Below, piece after piece: positions 1 through 6,345 of a DNA stretch of 15,533 nucleotides. The position numbers and the translations under genes are program-made. Below the pieces are notes generated by a model. The model was not told the DNA's origin. It searched no databases and saw nothing but the letters and a program-made list of their open reading frames with translations. Each line of letters opens with the position of its first letter. Within the stretch, counting starts at the first letter, position 1. The DNA is from JBFWNZ01 sp050250795. GTDB lineage: Bacteria; Pseudomonadota; Alphaproteobacteria; UBA8366. The stretch lies in assembly GCA_050250795.1 (NCBI GenBank), contig JBFWNZ010000055.1, positions 1 through 15,533 on the forward strand. Reading direction: 5' to 3'.

Positions 1-628
<628 letters not shown>

Positions 629-660
629 CGTTGGATTCTCCGTCTAAGCTGAAGCCTGGA

Positions 661-978
661 TCAGGCGGCCTTCTTGGACTTCTTGGCACCGCCTTCGATG
701 ATGCCCATGATGTCGGACTCCTTCATGATCAACAGCTCCTCGCCGTCGATCTTGACCTCGGTGCCCGACCACTTGCCGAACAGGATGATGTCGCCGGCCT
801 TGACGTCCAGCGGCGTCACCTTGCCGTCTTCGGCCTTGCTGCCGGAGCCGACGGCGATGATTTCGCCCTGCATCGGCTTTTCCTTCGCCGTATCCGGGAT
901 GATGATCCCGCCGGCAGTCTTCTCTTCCTCCGCAACGCGGCGGACGAGCACTCGATCGTGAAGCGGCCTGAATTTCAT
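661..978 (-). CDS. groES: 10-kDa co-chaperonin GroES
   Basis: GroES is the heptameric cap of the GroEL chamber. The 105-residue product starts MKFRPLHDRVLVRR, has the mobile loop that docks to GroEL (EEKTAGGIIIPD, about residues 17-28), the roof and core segments (GEIIAVGSG; VKAGDIILFGKWSGTEVKIDG) and the typical C-terminal block ELLIMKESDIMGII. It is slightly longer than the usual 95-97 residues because of a lysine- and alanine-rich tail (EGGAKKSKKAA). An open frame extends upstream to an ATG at 1017, but the family start and a GAGGAAA ribosome site about 6 bases before it place translation at 978. It is the first gene of the groESL operon, downstream of a CIRCE element. Confidence 0.97.
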   Translation of the reverse strand: MKFRPLHDRVLVRRVAEEEKTAGGIIIPDTAKEKPMQGEIIAVGSGSKAEDGKVTPLDVKAGDIILFGKWSGTEVKIDGEELLIMKESDIMGIIEGGAKKSKKAA

Positions 979-1039
979 ATCCGTTTCCTCAGAGTGAGTT
1001 GTTCCGAGTTGTCCCAATGGAGAAGGCCGGGCGCGGCTG

Positions 1040-1066
1040 TTAGCACTCTCCCCCTCCGAGTGCCAA
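1040..1066 (-). promoter_or_regulatory. CIRCE operator (HrcA binding site) of groESL
   Basis: On the plus strand the sequence reads TTAGCACTC, nine bases, then GAGTGCCAA. This is the CIRCE inverted repeat (consensus TTAGCACTC-N9-GAGTGCTAA) with one mismatch in the right arm. It lies 61 bases upstream of the groES start, the normal position, so groESL is expected to be repressed by HrcA and released on heat shock. hrcA itself is not in the window. Confidence 0.94.
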
Positions 1067-1072
1067 GGCAGG

Positions 1073-1098
1073 TAATATGGCGTCGCGACGCCGTCAAG
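1073..1098 (-). promoter_or_regulatory. Probable groESL promoter with a 14-base palindrome
   Basis: Reading on the minus strand, CTTGAC (1098-1093) is followed 12 bases later by CCATATTA (1080-1073), just upstream of CIRCE. The CTTGA box with a CCATAT-like downstream box loosely resembles RpoH heat-shock promoters, while spacing to a vegetative -10 is poor. The bases between (1079-1092, GGCGTCGCGACGCC) form a perfect 14-base palindrome. The promoter call rests on position and partial consensus only. Confidence 0.42.
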
Positions 1099-1204
1099 AG
1101 GGGTGTGCGATTTTTTTACGGCGGCGCTGCAGCCTTGCCCGGCGCGGCGCCCTCATGCGAGAACAACGTTAAAACAACCATGCGACCGACGTGAGGATCA
1201 GCCC

Positions 1205-2320
1205 ATGAAGTCGAAGCTCTTTTCGCCCATCACGATGCGCGGCGCGACATTCCCCAACCGCGTCGTCGTATCGCCCATGTGCCAGTACAGCGCAAGCGAC
1301 GGCAGCGCCAACGACTGGCACCTTGCCCATATCGGCCAGCTTGCGATGTCGGGGTCCGGCCTTGTGATCCACGAAGCGACGCATGTGGAGCGCCGCGGGC
1401 GCATCACGCCGAACTGCCTCGGCCTGTACAACGACGACAACGAATACGCGCTGGAGAAGGTTCTGAACTTCGCCCGCCGGTACGGCCAGTCGCCGATCGG
1501 CATCCAGCTTGCCCATGCCGGCAACAAGGCCTCCACCCAGCGTCCCTGGGAGGGTCGCGGCCCGCTGACGGAAGACGAGGACCCGTGGCTGACGGTGTCG
1601 TCCTCGCCGAAGCCCGCGCGGGCGGGCTGGCACACGCCGCAGATGCTCGACCGCGCCGGCATGAACCGGGTCAAGCAGTCCTTCGTCGATGCCACGATCC
1701 GCTCGGCGCGGCTCGGCTACGACATCATCGAGATGCACAGCGCCCATGCCTATCTGATGCATGAGTTCCTGTCGCCGCTGATGAACGAGCGCAACGACGA
1801 GTATGGCGGCCCACTGCAGAACCGGATGAAGTATCCGCTGGAGGTGTTCGAGGCGATCCGCGCCGTCTGGCCGGCCGACAAGCCGCTGGGCCTGCGCGTC
1901 TCGGCCACCGACTGGACCCCCGGCGGCTGGACCATCGAGGACAGCGTCGTCTATGCCAAGGAGCTGAAGGCGCTGGGCTGCGACTATATCTGCGCGTCGT
2001 CGGGCGGCGGCTCCGACACGCTCAAGATCACGCTCGGGCCGGGCTACCAGGTCCCGTTCGCGGCCCAGATCCGCAAGGAGGCCGGGATTCCGACCATGGC
2101 GGTCGGCATGATCTTCGAGCCGGAATATGCGGAATCGATCGTCGCCGACGGGCTGGCGGACATGGTCGCGCTGGGTCGCGGCATGCTCTACAACCCGCGC
2201 TGGGCTTGGCATGCCGCCGCGGCGCTCGGCACCACCGCGCCCTACCCGCCGCAATATGCACGCAGCGAGCCGGCGAAGTGGCCGGAAGCCTTCCCGAACA
2301 TGCGGCAGGCCGCGGAATAG
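1205..2320 (+). CDS. Old yellow enzyme family NADH:flavin oxidoreductase (YqjM-like)
   Basis: This is an FMN-dependent ene-reductase of the thermophilic-like/YqjM class, reducing activated C=C bonds or electrophiles with NAD(P)H in the cytoplasm; the physiological substrate is unknown. The 371-residue protein shows class marks: PMCQY at residues 24-28 (the Cys26 and Tyr28 positions of YqjM, which tune the flavin), QLAHAGNKAS at 101-110, the substrate-anion pair H178 and H181 in MHSAHAYL, and FLSPLMNERNDEYGGPLQNR. The C-terminal half keeps phosphate-binding segments (ASSGGG, AVGMIF, ALGRGMLYNPRW). The ATG at 1205 is chosen because it gives MKSKLFSPITMRG, the usual family start, with GTGAGG 8 bases upstream; the open frame continues upstream to 1103 but that part looks noncoding. 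It diverges from groESL and ends at a strong terminator, so it appears monocistronic. Confidence 0.93.
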   Translation: MKSKLFSPITMRGATFPNRVVVSPMCQYSASDGSANDWHLAHIGQLAMSGSGLVIHEATHVERRGRITPNCLGLYNDDNEYALEKVLNFARRYGQSPIGIQLAHAGNKASTQRPWEGRGPLTEDEDPWLTVSSSPKPARAGWHTPQMLDRAGMNRVKQSFVDATIRSARLGYDIIEMHSAHAYLMHEFLSPLMNERNDEYGGPLQNRMKYPLEVFEAIRAVWPADKPLGLRVSATDWTPGGWTIEDSVVYAKELKALGCDYICASSGGGSDTLKITLGPGYQVPFAAQIRKEAGIPTMAVGMIFEPEYAESIVADGLADMVALGRGMLYNPRWAWHAAAALGTTAPYPPQYARSEPAKWPEAFPNMRQAAE

Positions 2321-2326
2321 TTCCCG

Positions 2327-2362
2327 CGAAGGGCGGGCCGGAAACGGCCCGCCCTTTCGCTT
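2327..2362 (+). terminator. Intrinsic terminator after the YqjM-like gene
   Basis: A perfect 12-base-pair stem (AAGGGCGGGCCG at 2329-2340 with CGGCCCGCCCTT at 2345-2356) closed by a GAAA tetraloop is followed by TCGCTTTCT. It starts 8 bases after the stop codon and separates the oxidoreductase from the metZ promoter. Confidence 0.85.
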
Positions 2363-2371
2363 TCTGTGCCC

Positions 2372-2400
2372 TTGACTCGGGCTCTGGGCGGGACTACACG
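2372..2400 (+). promoter_or_regulatory. Promoter of the SAM-II riboswitch / metZ transcript
   Basis: TTGACT (2372-2377), a 17-base spacer and TACACG (2395-2400) fit an alphaproteobacterial housekeeping promoter (CTTGAC-N17-CTACAC). The predicted start near 2407 falls exactly at the first paired base of the SAM-II aptamer, which supports the call. Confidence 0.72.
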
Positions 2401-2404
2401 TCGC

Positions 2405-2471
2405 GCCACGTGGTGATTTGTGCCGACCGGCTTGCGGCCACGTAAAACAACCGTGCTAAAAGGGTCGGGCC
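2405..2471 (+). ncRNA. SAM-II riboswitch (metA-type S-adenosylmethionine aptamer)
   Basis: This leader RNA binds S-adenosylmethionine and shuts off methionine biosynthesis genes. The signature run TGGTGATTTG, GCTTGCGGCCACGT, AAACAA and GCTAAA matches the SAM-II consensus. Helix P1 pairs ACGTGG (2408-2413) with CCACGT (2438-2443). The pseudoknot helix pairs CCGACC in the loop (2423-2428) perfectly with GGTCGG (2463-2468), after the conserved GCTAAAA segment. Both helices and the conserved A-rich joiner are therefore intact. It sits directly after a promoter and before metZ, the classic context of this class in Alphaproteobacteria. Confidence 0.94.
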
Positions 2472-2483
2472 GTTCGTTGGAGC

Positions 2484-2521
2484 AGCCCCGTACCGTATAG
2501 CCGGTCCGGGGCTTTTTGTTT
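2484..2521 (+). terminator. Leader terminator between SAM-II riboswitch and metZ
   Basis: AGCCCCG (2484-2490) pairs with CGGGGCT (2507-2513), and after a T/C mismatch ACCG (2492-2495) pairs with CGGT (2502-2505) around a TATAGC loop. The stem runs straight into TTTTGTTTTG, a convincing U tract. It lies before the metZ coding region, so it must act as an attenuator rather than an end-of-gene terminator. Its 3' half can alternatively pair with the aptamer (see findings). Confidence 0.88.
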
Positions 2522-2559
2522 TGTCGCGCAAGGCCGGCGCAGCGGAGATGGAGGCGAAG

Positions 2560-3780
2560 ATGGACGGAAGCGACGCATCGGGCACACAGCGCGGCCGGGG
2601 CAATCCCGACTGGCGGCCGCAGACGCAGCTGGTGCGCGGCGGGCTGTGGCGGAGCGCGGCCGAGGAGACATCCGAGGCCCTGTTCCTGACCTCGGGCTAT
2701 GTCTATGGCAGCGCCGAGGAGGCCGAAGCCTCCTTCAAGGGCGAGAAGCAGCGCTACATCTACTCGCGCTACGCCAACCCGACCGTCGCGATGTTCGAGC
2801 AGCGGCTGCGGCTGCTGGAGGGTGCGGAGGCCTGCGTCGCAACGGCCAGCGGCATGGCGGCCGTGTACGCGTCCCTGATGTGCCAGTTGCGCGCCGGCGA
2901 CCGGGTGGTGGCCTCGCGGGCGCTGTTCGGCTCCTGCCATTTCATCGTCAGCGAACTGCTGCCCCGCTACGGCATCCACACGACGCTGGTGGATGGCACC
3001 GACCTGGACCAGTGGCGGGCCGCGCTCGCGCTCGGCGTCAAGGCGGTGTTCCTGGAGACGCCGTCCAACCCGACGCTGCAGATCATCGACCTGCCGGCCG
3101 TGGCCGAGATGACGCATGCCGCAGGCGGCATGCTGATCGTGGACAACGTGTTCGCAACGCCGCTGCTGCAGAAGCCGCTGGAGCTGGGCGCCGACATCGT
3201 CGTCTATTCCACCACCAAGCATGTCGACGGCCAGGGACGCTGTCTCGGCGGCGCGATCCTGTGCCCGCAGTCGCTGGTCGATGGCGGCCTCAAGGACTTC
3301 ATGCGCCATACCGGCCCCTGCATGAGCCCGTTCAATGCCTGGGTTCTGCTGAAGGGGCTGGAGACGATGAGCCTGCGCGTCGAGCGGCAATGCCGGGTGG
3401 CGGTGGAGATCGCCGATTTCCTGGCCGGACAGCCGGGGATTACGCGCGTGTCCTATCCGACGCTCGACAGCCATCCGCAGGCGGCGCTGGCACGGCAGCA
3501 GATGAGCGCAGGCGGCACCGTGGTCGCCTTCGAGATCGAGGGCGGCAAGCCGGCGGCCTTCCGCTTCCTGAACGCGCTGCGGCTGGTCGACATCTCGAAC
3601 AATCTGGGCGATTCCAAGAGCCTGATCACCCATCCGGCGACCACCACGCATCAGCGGCTGCCGGCCGAGGAGCGGGAGACGCTGGGCATCACCGACGGCT
3701 TCGTACGCCTGTCGGTGGGGCTGGAGGACAGTGCCGACATCCGCGACGACCTGGCCGCCGCCCTCAAACAGGCGCGGTAA
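2560..3780 (+). CDS. metZ: O-succinylhomoserine sulfhydrylase MetZ
   Basis: MetZ is a PLP enzyme of the Cys/Met metabolism family that condenses O-succinylhomoserine with sulfide to homocysteine, the direct-sulfhydrylation route to methionine. The 406-residue protein shows the fold-type I landmarks: YSRYANPT (68-75), ASGMAAV (96-102, cofactor phosphate), ETPSNPTLQIID (166-177), D195 in LIVDNVFATPLLQ (pyridine nitrogen) and the Schiff-base lysine K220 in YSTTKHVDGQGR, a wording typical of MetZ rather than MetB/MetC; SNNLGDSKSLITHPATTTH follows later. I take the ATG at 2560 because GGAGG lies 5 bases before it; ATG 2548 and TTG 2521 are in frame but lack a well-spaced ribosome site. Regulation is by the SAM-II riboswitch and leader terminator upstream. 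A related acylhomoserine thiol-lyase cannot be excluded, but the context favours MetZ. Confidence 0.95.
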   Translation: MDGSDASGTQRGRGNPDWRPQTQLVRGGLWRSAAEETSEALFLTSGYVYGSAEEAEASFKGEKQRYIYSRYANPTVAMFEQRLRLLEGAEACVATASGMAAVYASLMCQLRAGDRVVASRALFGSCHFIVSELLPRYGIHTTLVDGTDLDQWRAALALGVKAVFLETPSNPTLQIIDLPAVAEMTHAAGGMLIVDNVFATPLLQKPLELGADIVVYSTTKHVDGQGRCLGGAILCPQSLVDGGLKDFMRHTGPCMSPFNAWVLLKGLETMSLRVERQCRVAVEIADFLAGQPGITRVSYPTLDSHPQAALARQQMSAGGTVVAFEIEGGKPAAFRFLNALRLVDISNNLGDSKSLITHPATTTHQRLPAEERETLGITDGFVRLSVGLEDSADIRDDLAAALKQAR

Positions 3781-3789
3781 TGCGATAGC

Positions 3790-3813
3790 GGGGCGGGTGG
3801 ACAAACCCGCCCC
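3790..3813 (+). other. GC hairpin between metZ and the selenoprotein gene, no U tract
   Basis: GGGGCGGGT (3790-3798) pairs perfectly with ACCCGCCCC (3805-3813) around GGACAA, starting 9 bases after the metZ stop. It is followed by CGTCGATACAA rather than a run of T, so it is not a standard intrinsic terminator. It may stabilise or process an RNA that continues into the next gene, or act as a weak stop. No clear promoter was seen between it and 3862. Confidence 0.5.
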
Positions 3814-3861
3814 CGTCGATACAATCCCCCGGCACCGCATGCGCACGGGGGTGACGCCGCG

Positions 3862-4746
3862 ATGGATTACGTCCGCTACATCGACCGGACGACGGCCTAT
3901 TACCGGTCTCAGGGCTACGAACAGGATTATGCCTGGGCGCATTACGAGGATGTGCCCTTCACGCCGTTGCCCAAGCCGCTGAAGGACTGCCGCATCGCGC
4001 TGGTCACGACCGGCGACGTGCGCGTGCGCGGCGCGACGGGCGAGGCCGCCGGCGGCGGCGGCGAAGGCATGGTCGGCAACGCCTATTCCCTGTCGTCGGA
4101 CACGCCGGTTTCCGAAATCTACAGCGCGCAGGAGCATTTCGATGCCCATGCGACGCATATGGACGATGTGAACGCGTATTTCCCGCTCGACCCGCTGCGG
4201 ATGCTGCGGGACGAAGGGCGCTTCGCCAGCCTTGCGCCGCGCTGTCACGGCCTGTTCGCCAGCTACAGCATCCGTAAGACGCTGCGCACGGATGCGCCGG
4301 AGGTTCTTGCCCGCTGCCGGCAGGACGAGGTGGACGCGGTCCTGCTGACGCCGGTCTGACCGGTCTGCCATCAGACCGTGAGTCTGATCGCGCGCTATCT
4401 GGAGGAGAACGGCATTCCGACCGTCGTCATGGGAGTGGCCAGGGACATCGTCGAATATTGCGGCGTGCCGCGCTTTCTGTTCGTGAACTTCCCGCTGGGC
4501 AGCCCCTGCGGCGAACCCTGGAATACGGCGCAGCAGCGCGACCTCGTCTCGCAGGCGCTGGACGTTCTCGAAACGGCGGCCGGACCGCGGACCACGGTCG
4601 TCGCGCCCGTGACCTGGAGCAAGGGCGTGCGCTGGATGGATCTGATCTTCACGGAGGAGCAGCCCTTCCTGCAGGGCGAAGCGCTGGAGAACTGGGAACG
4701 CTCGAAGGAAAAATACCGCGAGATGAAACAACGCGGCGAAGTCTGA
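3862..4746 (+). CDS. GrdB-like glycine/sarcosine/betaine reductase-family selenoprotein (UGA-encoded Sec166)
   Basis: The frame from ATG 3862 to TGA 4744-4746 encodes 294 residues if TGA at 4357-4359 is read as selenocysteine. Both sides resemble GrdB, the substrate-specific subunit of clostridial glycine, sarcosine and betaine reductases. Before it are HFDAHATHMDDVNAYFPLDPLRML (in two parts, about 92-115) and SLAPRCHG (123-130). After it are LEENGIPTVVMG and VNFPLGSPCGEP, matching the GrdB IPHPLGNP region. The TGA lies in TPV-U-PVCHQT, so U166 and C169 form a U-x-x-C redox pair at the GrdB Sec position. The protein is shorter than the roughly 430-residue clostridial GrdB. The start has GGGGGTGA about 7 bases upstream. 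No signal peptide or membrane segment is seen. The next gene, a CxxC redoxin, follows by 13 bases. Reductase-like thiol/selenol chemistry is inferred; the substrate is unknown. A Cys-to-stop mutation is the main alternative. Confidence 0.88.
4357..4359 (+). other. In-frame TGA, predicted selenocysteine codon (Sec166)
   Basis: The codon lies in the frame of both halves of the GrdB-like protein (165 codons from the start, 128 sense codons to the end). It is followed by PVC, giving U-P-V-C, where clostridial GrdB has U-G-T-C. TGA is an ordinary stop elsewhere in the window (for example at 4997-4999, 6317-6319 and 7264-7266), so a general code change does not explain it. Confidence 0.85.
4366..4392 (+). 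promoter_or_regulatory. Putative bacterial SECIS hairpin
   Basis: Immediately after the in-frame TGA, ATCAGAC (4370-4376) pairs perfectly with GTCTGAT (4382-4388) around a CGTGA loop. Below a C/C mismatch, TGC (4366-4368) can pair with GCG (4390-4392) using one wobble. The loop starts 18 bases after the TGA and has G in its second position. This meets the known bacterial SECIS pattern (short upper stem, small loop with an early G, loop about 16-37 bases from UGA) and resembles the spacing in E. coli fdhF. The hairpin is within the reading frame, as in other bacteria. SelB binding is inferred from geometry. Confidence 0.7.
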
Positions 4747-4759
4747 CCGGAGGAGCCCG

Positions 4760-4999
4760 ATGGAGAAGCCCGTCACCGTCTTTTCGACACCCTTCTGCGC
4801 CCCATGCGAGCGGCTCAAGGCTTATCTGAAGGCGCAGGGCGTGGCGTTCACCGTCCGCGACCTGATGCTGGACGAGGACGCGGCGGAAATGATCGAGGAC
4901 CGCAACATCCGGACGAGTCCCGTGCTTCAAGTGGGCGAAACGCTGTATCACGGCCCCGACCTGCATCCGGATTCGCTGGCCTGCATCCTCGCGCTCTGA
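4760..4999 (+). CDS. Glutaredoxin/NrdH-like redox protein with CAPC active site
   Basis: This 79-residue protein has a compact thioredoxin fold: a first strand and active site VTVFSTPFCAPCERLKAYL (dithiol C13-A-P-C16), an acidic middle segment (DLMLDEDAAEMIED) and the cis-proline loop TSPVLQVG (about residues 54-61). This is the glutaredoxin/NrdH layout and length. The ATG at 4760 has GGAGGAG 5 bases upstream and lies 13 bases after the selenoprotein stop, so the two genes are almost certainly one operon and probably translationally coupled. The obvious inference is that it reduces the U-x-x-C centre of the neighbour, as thioredoxin serves glycine reductase; this is not shown by the sequence alone. 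The C-terminal half is more divergent than in general-purpose glutaredoxins, which fits a dedicated partner. Confidence 0.87.
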   Translation: MEKPVTVFSTPFCAPCERLKAYLKAQGVAFTVRDLMLDEDAAEMIEDRNIRTSPVLQVGETLYHGPDLHPDSLACILAL

Positions 5000-5038
5000 C
5001 AGCGGGACGCTGCAACGCTCCTGCCCGATTTTCACAGG

Positions 5039-5056
5039 TTCCCAGCACCCTGGGAA
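5039..5056 (+). other. Small inverted repeat upstream of the CoA-transferase gene
   Basis: TTCCCAG (5039-5045) and CTGGGAA (5050-5056) form a perfect 7-base inverted repeat around CACC in the 96-base gap between the redoxin and the CoA-transferase. No T run follows, so it is not a standard terminator. It could be an operator or a chance hairpin; I saw no convincing promoter with it. Confidence 0.35.
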
Positions 5057-5095
5057 ATGCACTAGAAATCGGCCGCACTCCGGAGCGAAGCCTGC

Positions 5096-6319
5096 ATGAC
5101 CGAACAGTTGCATCGCCGCAACTTCCAGCCCGACGCCAAAGGACCGCTGGCGGGTTTGCGCGTCCTCGACCTCTCGCGGCTTGTCGCGGGCAACATGCTG
5201 TCGCTGCAACTCGCCGATTTCGGGGCCGAGGTCGTCAAGATCGAGGCGCCCGGCAAAGGCGACCCGCTGCGCGCCTGGCGGGACGAGAATGTCTCGTCCA
5301 ACTGGAAGGTCTATGCCCGCAACAAGAAGAGCGTGACGCTCAACCTGCGCGAGGCGGAGGCACGAGATATCCTGCTGCGGCTGGTCGAAGGATCGGCCGC
5401 GCTGGTCGAGAACTACCGGCCCGGACGGCTCGAAGAAATGGGTCTCGGCCCGGACGTGCTGCATGCCCGCAATCCCGACCTGATCCTGGTCCGGGTCACG
5501 GGTTTCGGACAGACGGGCCCCTATCGCAACCTGCCGGGCTTCGGCACGCTGGTCGAAGGCATGTCCGGCTTTGCCGCCCGCAACGGCTTCGCCGACCGCG
5601 AACCGGTCCTGCCGCCGCTGGCACTCGCCGACATGATCGCAGGGCTGTATGGCGCGATGGCCACGATGATCGCGCTGCGCGAGGTGGAGCTGAAAGGCGG
5701 GCACGGTCAGGTGATCGACCTGTCGCTGCTGGAGCCGATGGTGTCGGTGCTGGGCGCTCAAGCCCTGGCCTACCGCGCCTCGGGCCAGATGCCCGAACGC
5801 GTCGGCAGCGGTTCCAACACCAGTTCGCCGCGCAACGTCTATCGCACCAAGGACGGTAAGTACGTCGCCATCTCCGCTTCCATCCAGTCGATGGCGGAAC
5901 GGCTGTTCCGCGCCATCGGGCGTGAGGACATGGTGGCCGATCCCCGCTACGCGACCAATTCGGAACGCGTAAAGCGGCGGCCGGAGGTGGACGCGATCGT
6001 CGGCGGATTCATCGCCCAGCGGACGATGGCCGAGAACCTCGCCTTCTTCCGCGAGGCGCAGGTGACGGCCGGCCCGATCTACGACATCGCTGACATGCTG
6101 ACCGATCCGCATTTCCGCGAACGCGAAGTGATGGTCGACCTGCCCGATGACGGGCTGGGTGCCGTGCCCATGCATGCGGTGACGCCGCGCCTGTCGGATA
6201 CGCCCGGCGCCTTTCGCCTGCCGGCGCCGGAGCTTGGCCAGCACAACGCCGAAATCCTGGGCTCGCTCGGCTATGACGCCGACGCCATTGCCGATCTCAC
6301 CCGCCGCCGGGTGATTTGA
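5096..6319 (+). CDS. CaiB/BaiF (class III) CoA-transferase
   Basis: Class III CoA-transferases move CoA between carboxylic acids in the cytoplasm through an aspartyl-CoA anhydride. The 407-residue length is typical. The N-terminal family signature is GPLAGLRVLDLSRLVAGN (about 16-33), then DFGAEVVKIEAPGKGDPLR (41-59) and the YARNKKSVTLNL segment (73-84). Next come LVENYRPGRLEEMGLG and the RVTGFGQTGPY motif (133-143). The catalytic aspartate is D179 in PLALADMIAGLYGA, followed by the GGHGQVIDLSLLE block. The start ATG at 5096 has GGAG about 10 bases upstream. A CitE-like lyase gene begins 26 bases after its stop, so the pair probably activates an acid to its CoA ester and then cleaves it. Family membership is firm; the substrate cannot be read from the sequence. 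It may be succinyl-CoA-dependent activation of a hydroxydicarboxylate such as citramalate or malate. Confidence 0.93.
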   Translation: MTEQLHRRNFQPDAKGPLAGLRVLDLSRLVAGNMLSLQLADFGAEVVKIEAPGKGDPLRAWRDENVSSNWKVYARNKKSVTLNLREAEARDILLRLVEGSAALVENYRPGRLEEMGLGPDVLHARNPDLILVRVTGFGQTGPYRNLPGFGTLVEGMSGFAARNGFADREPVLPPLALADMIAGLYGAMATMIALREVELKGGHGQVIDLSLLEPMVSVLGAQALAYRASGQMPERVGSGSNTSSPRNVYRTKDGKYVAISASIQSMAERLFRAIGREDMVADPRYATNSERVKRRPEVDAIVGGFIAQRTMAENLAFFREAQVTAGPIYDIADMLTDPHFREREVMVDLPDDGLGAVPMHAVTPRLSDTPGAFRLPAPELGQHNAEILGSLGYDADAIADLTRRRVI

Positions 6320-6345
6320 ACAACGATCCGAGAGGAGACGACCCG

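Noticed and set aside
1103..1204. N-terminal extension of the YqjM-like enzyme
   Set aside because: The added 34 residues have no family similarity, the upstream DNA includes a T run, and ATG 1205 has its own ribosome site and gives the expected N-terminus.
2521..2559. metZ starting at TTG 2521 or ATG 2548
   Set aside because: TTG 2521 lies in the terminator's U tract and neither codon has a properly spaced ribosome site, unlike ATG 2560.
4357..4359. Frameshift or reassigned genetic code as the explanation for the TGA
   Set aside because: The frame is unchanged on both sides, so no frameshift is needed, and TGA serves as a normal stop in several neighbouring genes.
4378..4746. Separate 122-residue protein starting at GTG 4378
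   Set aside because: It is in the same frame as the upstream half, has no ribosome site, and its sequence is the C-terminal continuation of the GrdB-like fold including residues just after the U-x-x-C motif.
2242..4818. Very long minus-strand open frame opposite metZ and the selenoprotein
   Set aside because: Its translation is rich in Arg, His, Gln and Ala with no recognisable motif, the usual shadow of GC-rich coding DNA; the plus strand carries clear families and regulatory elements.
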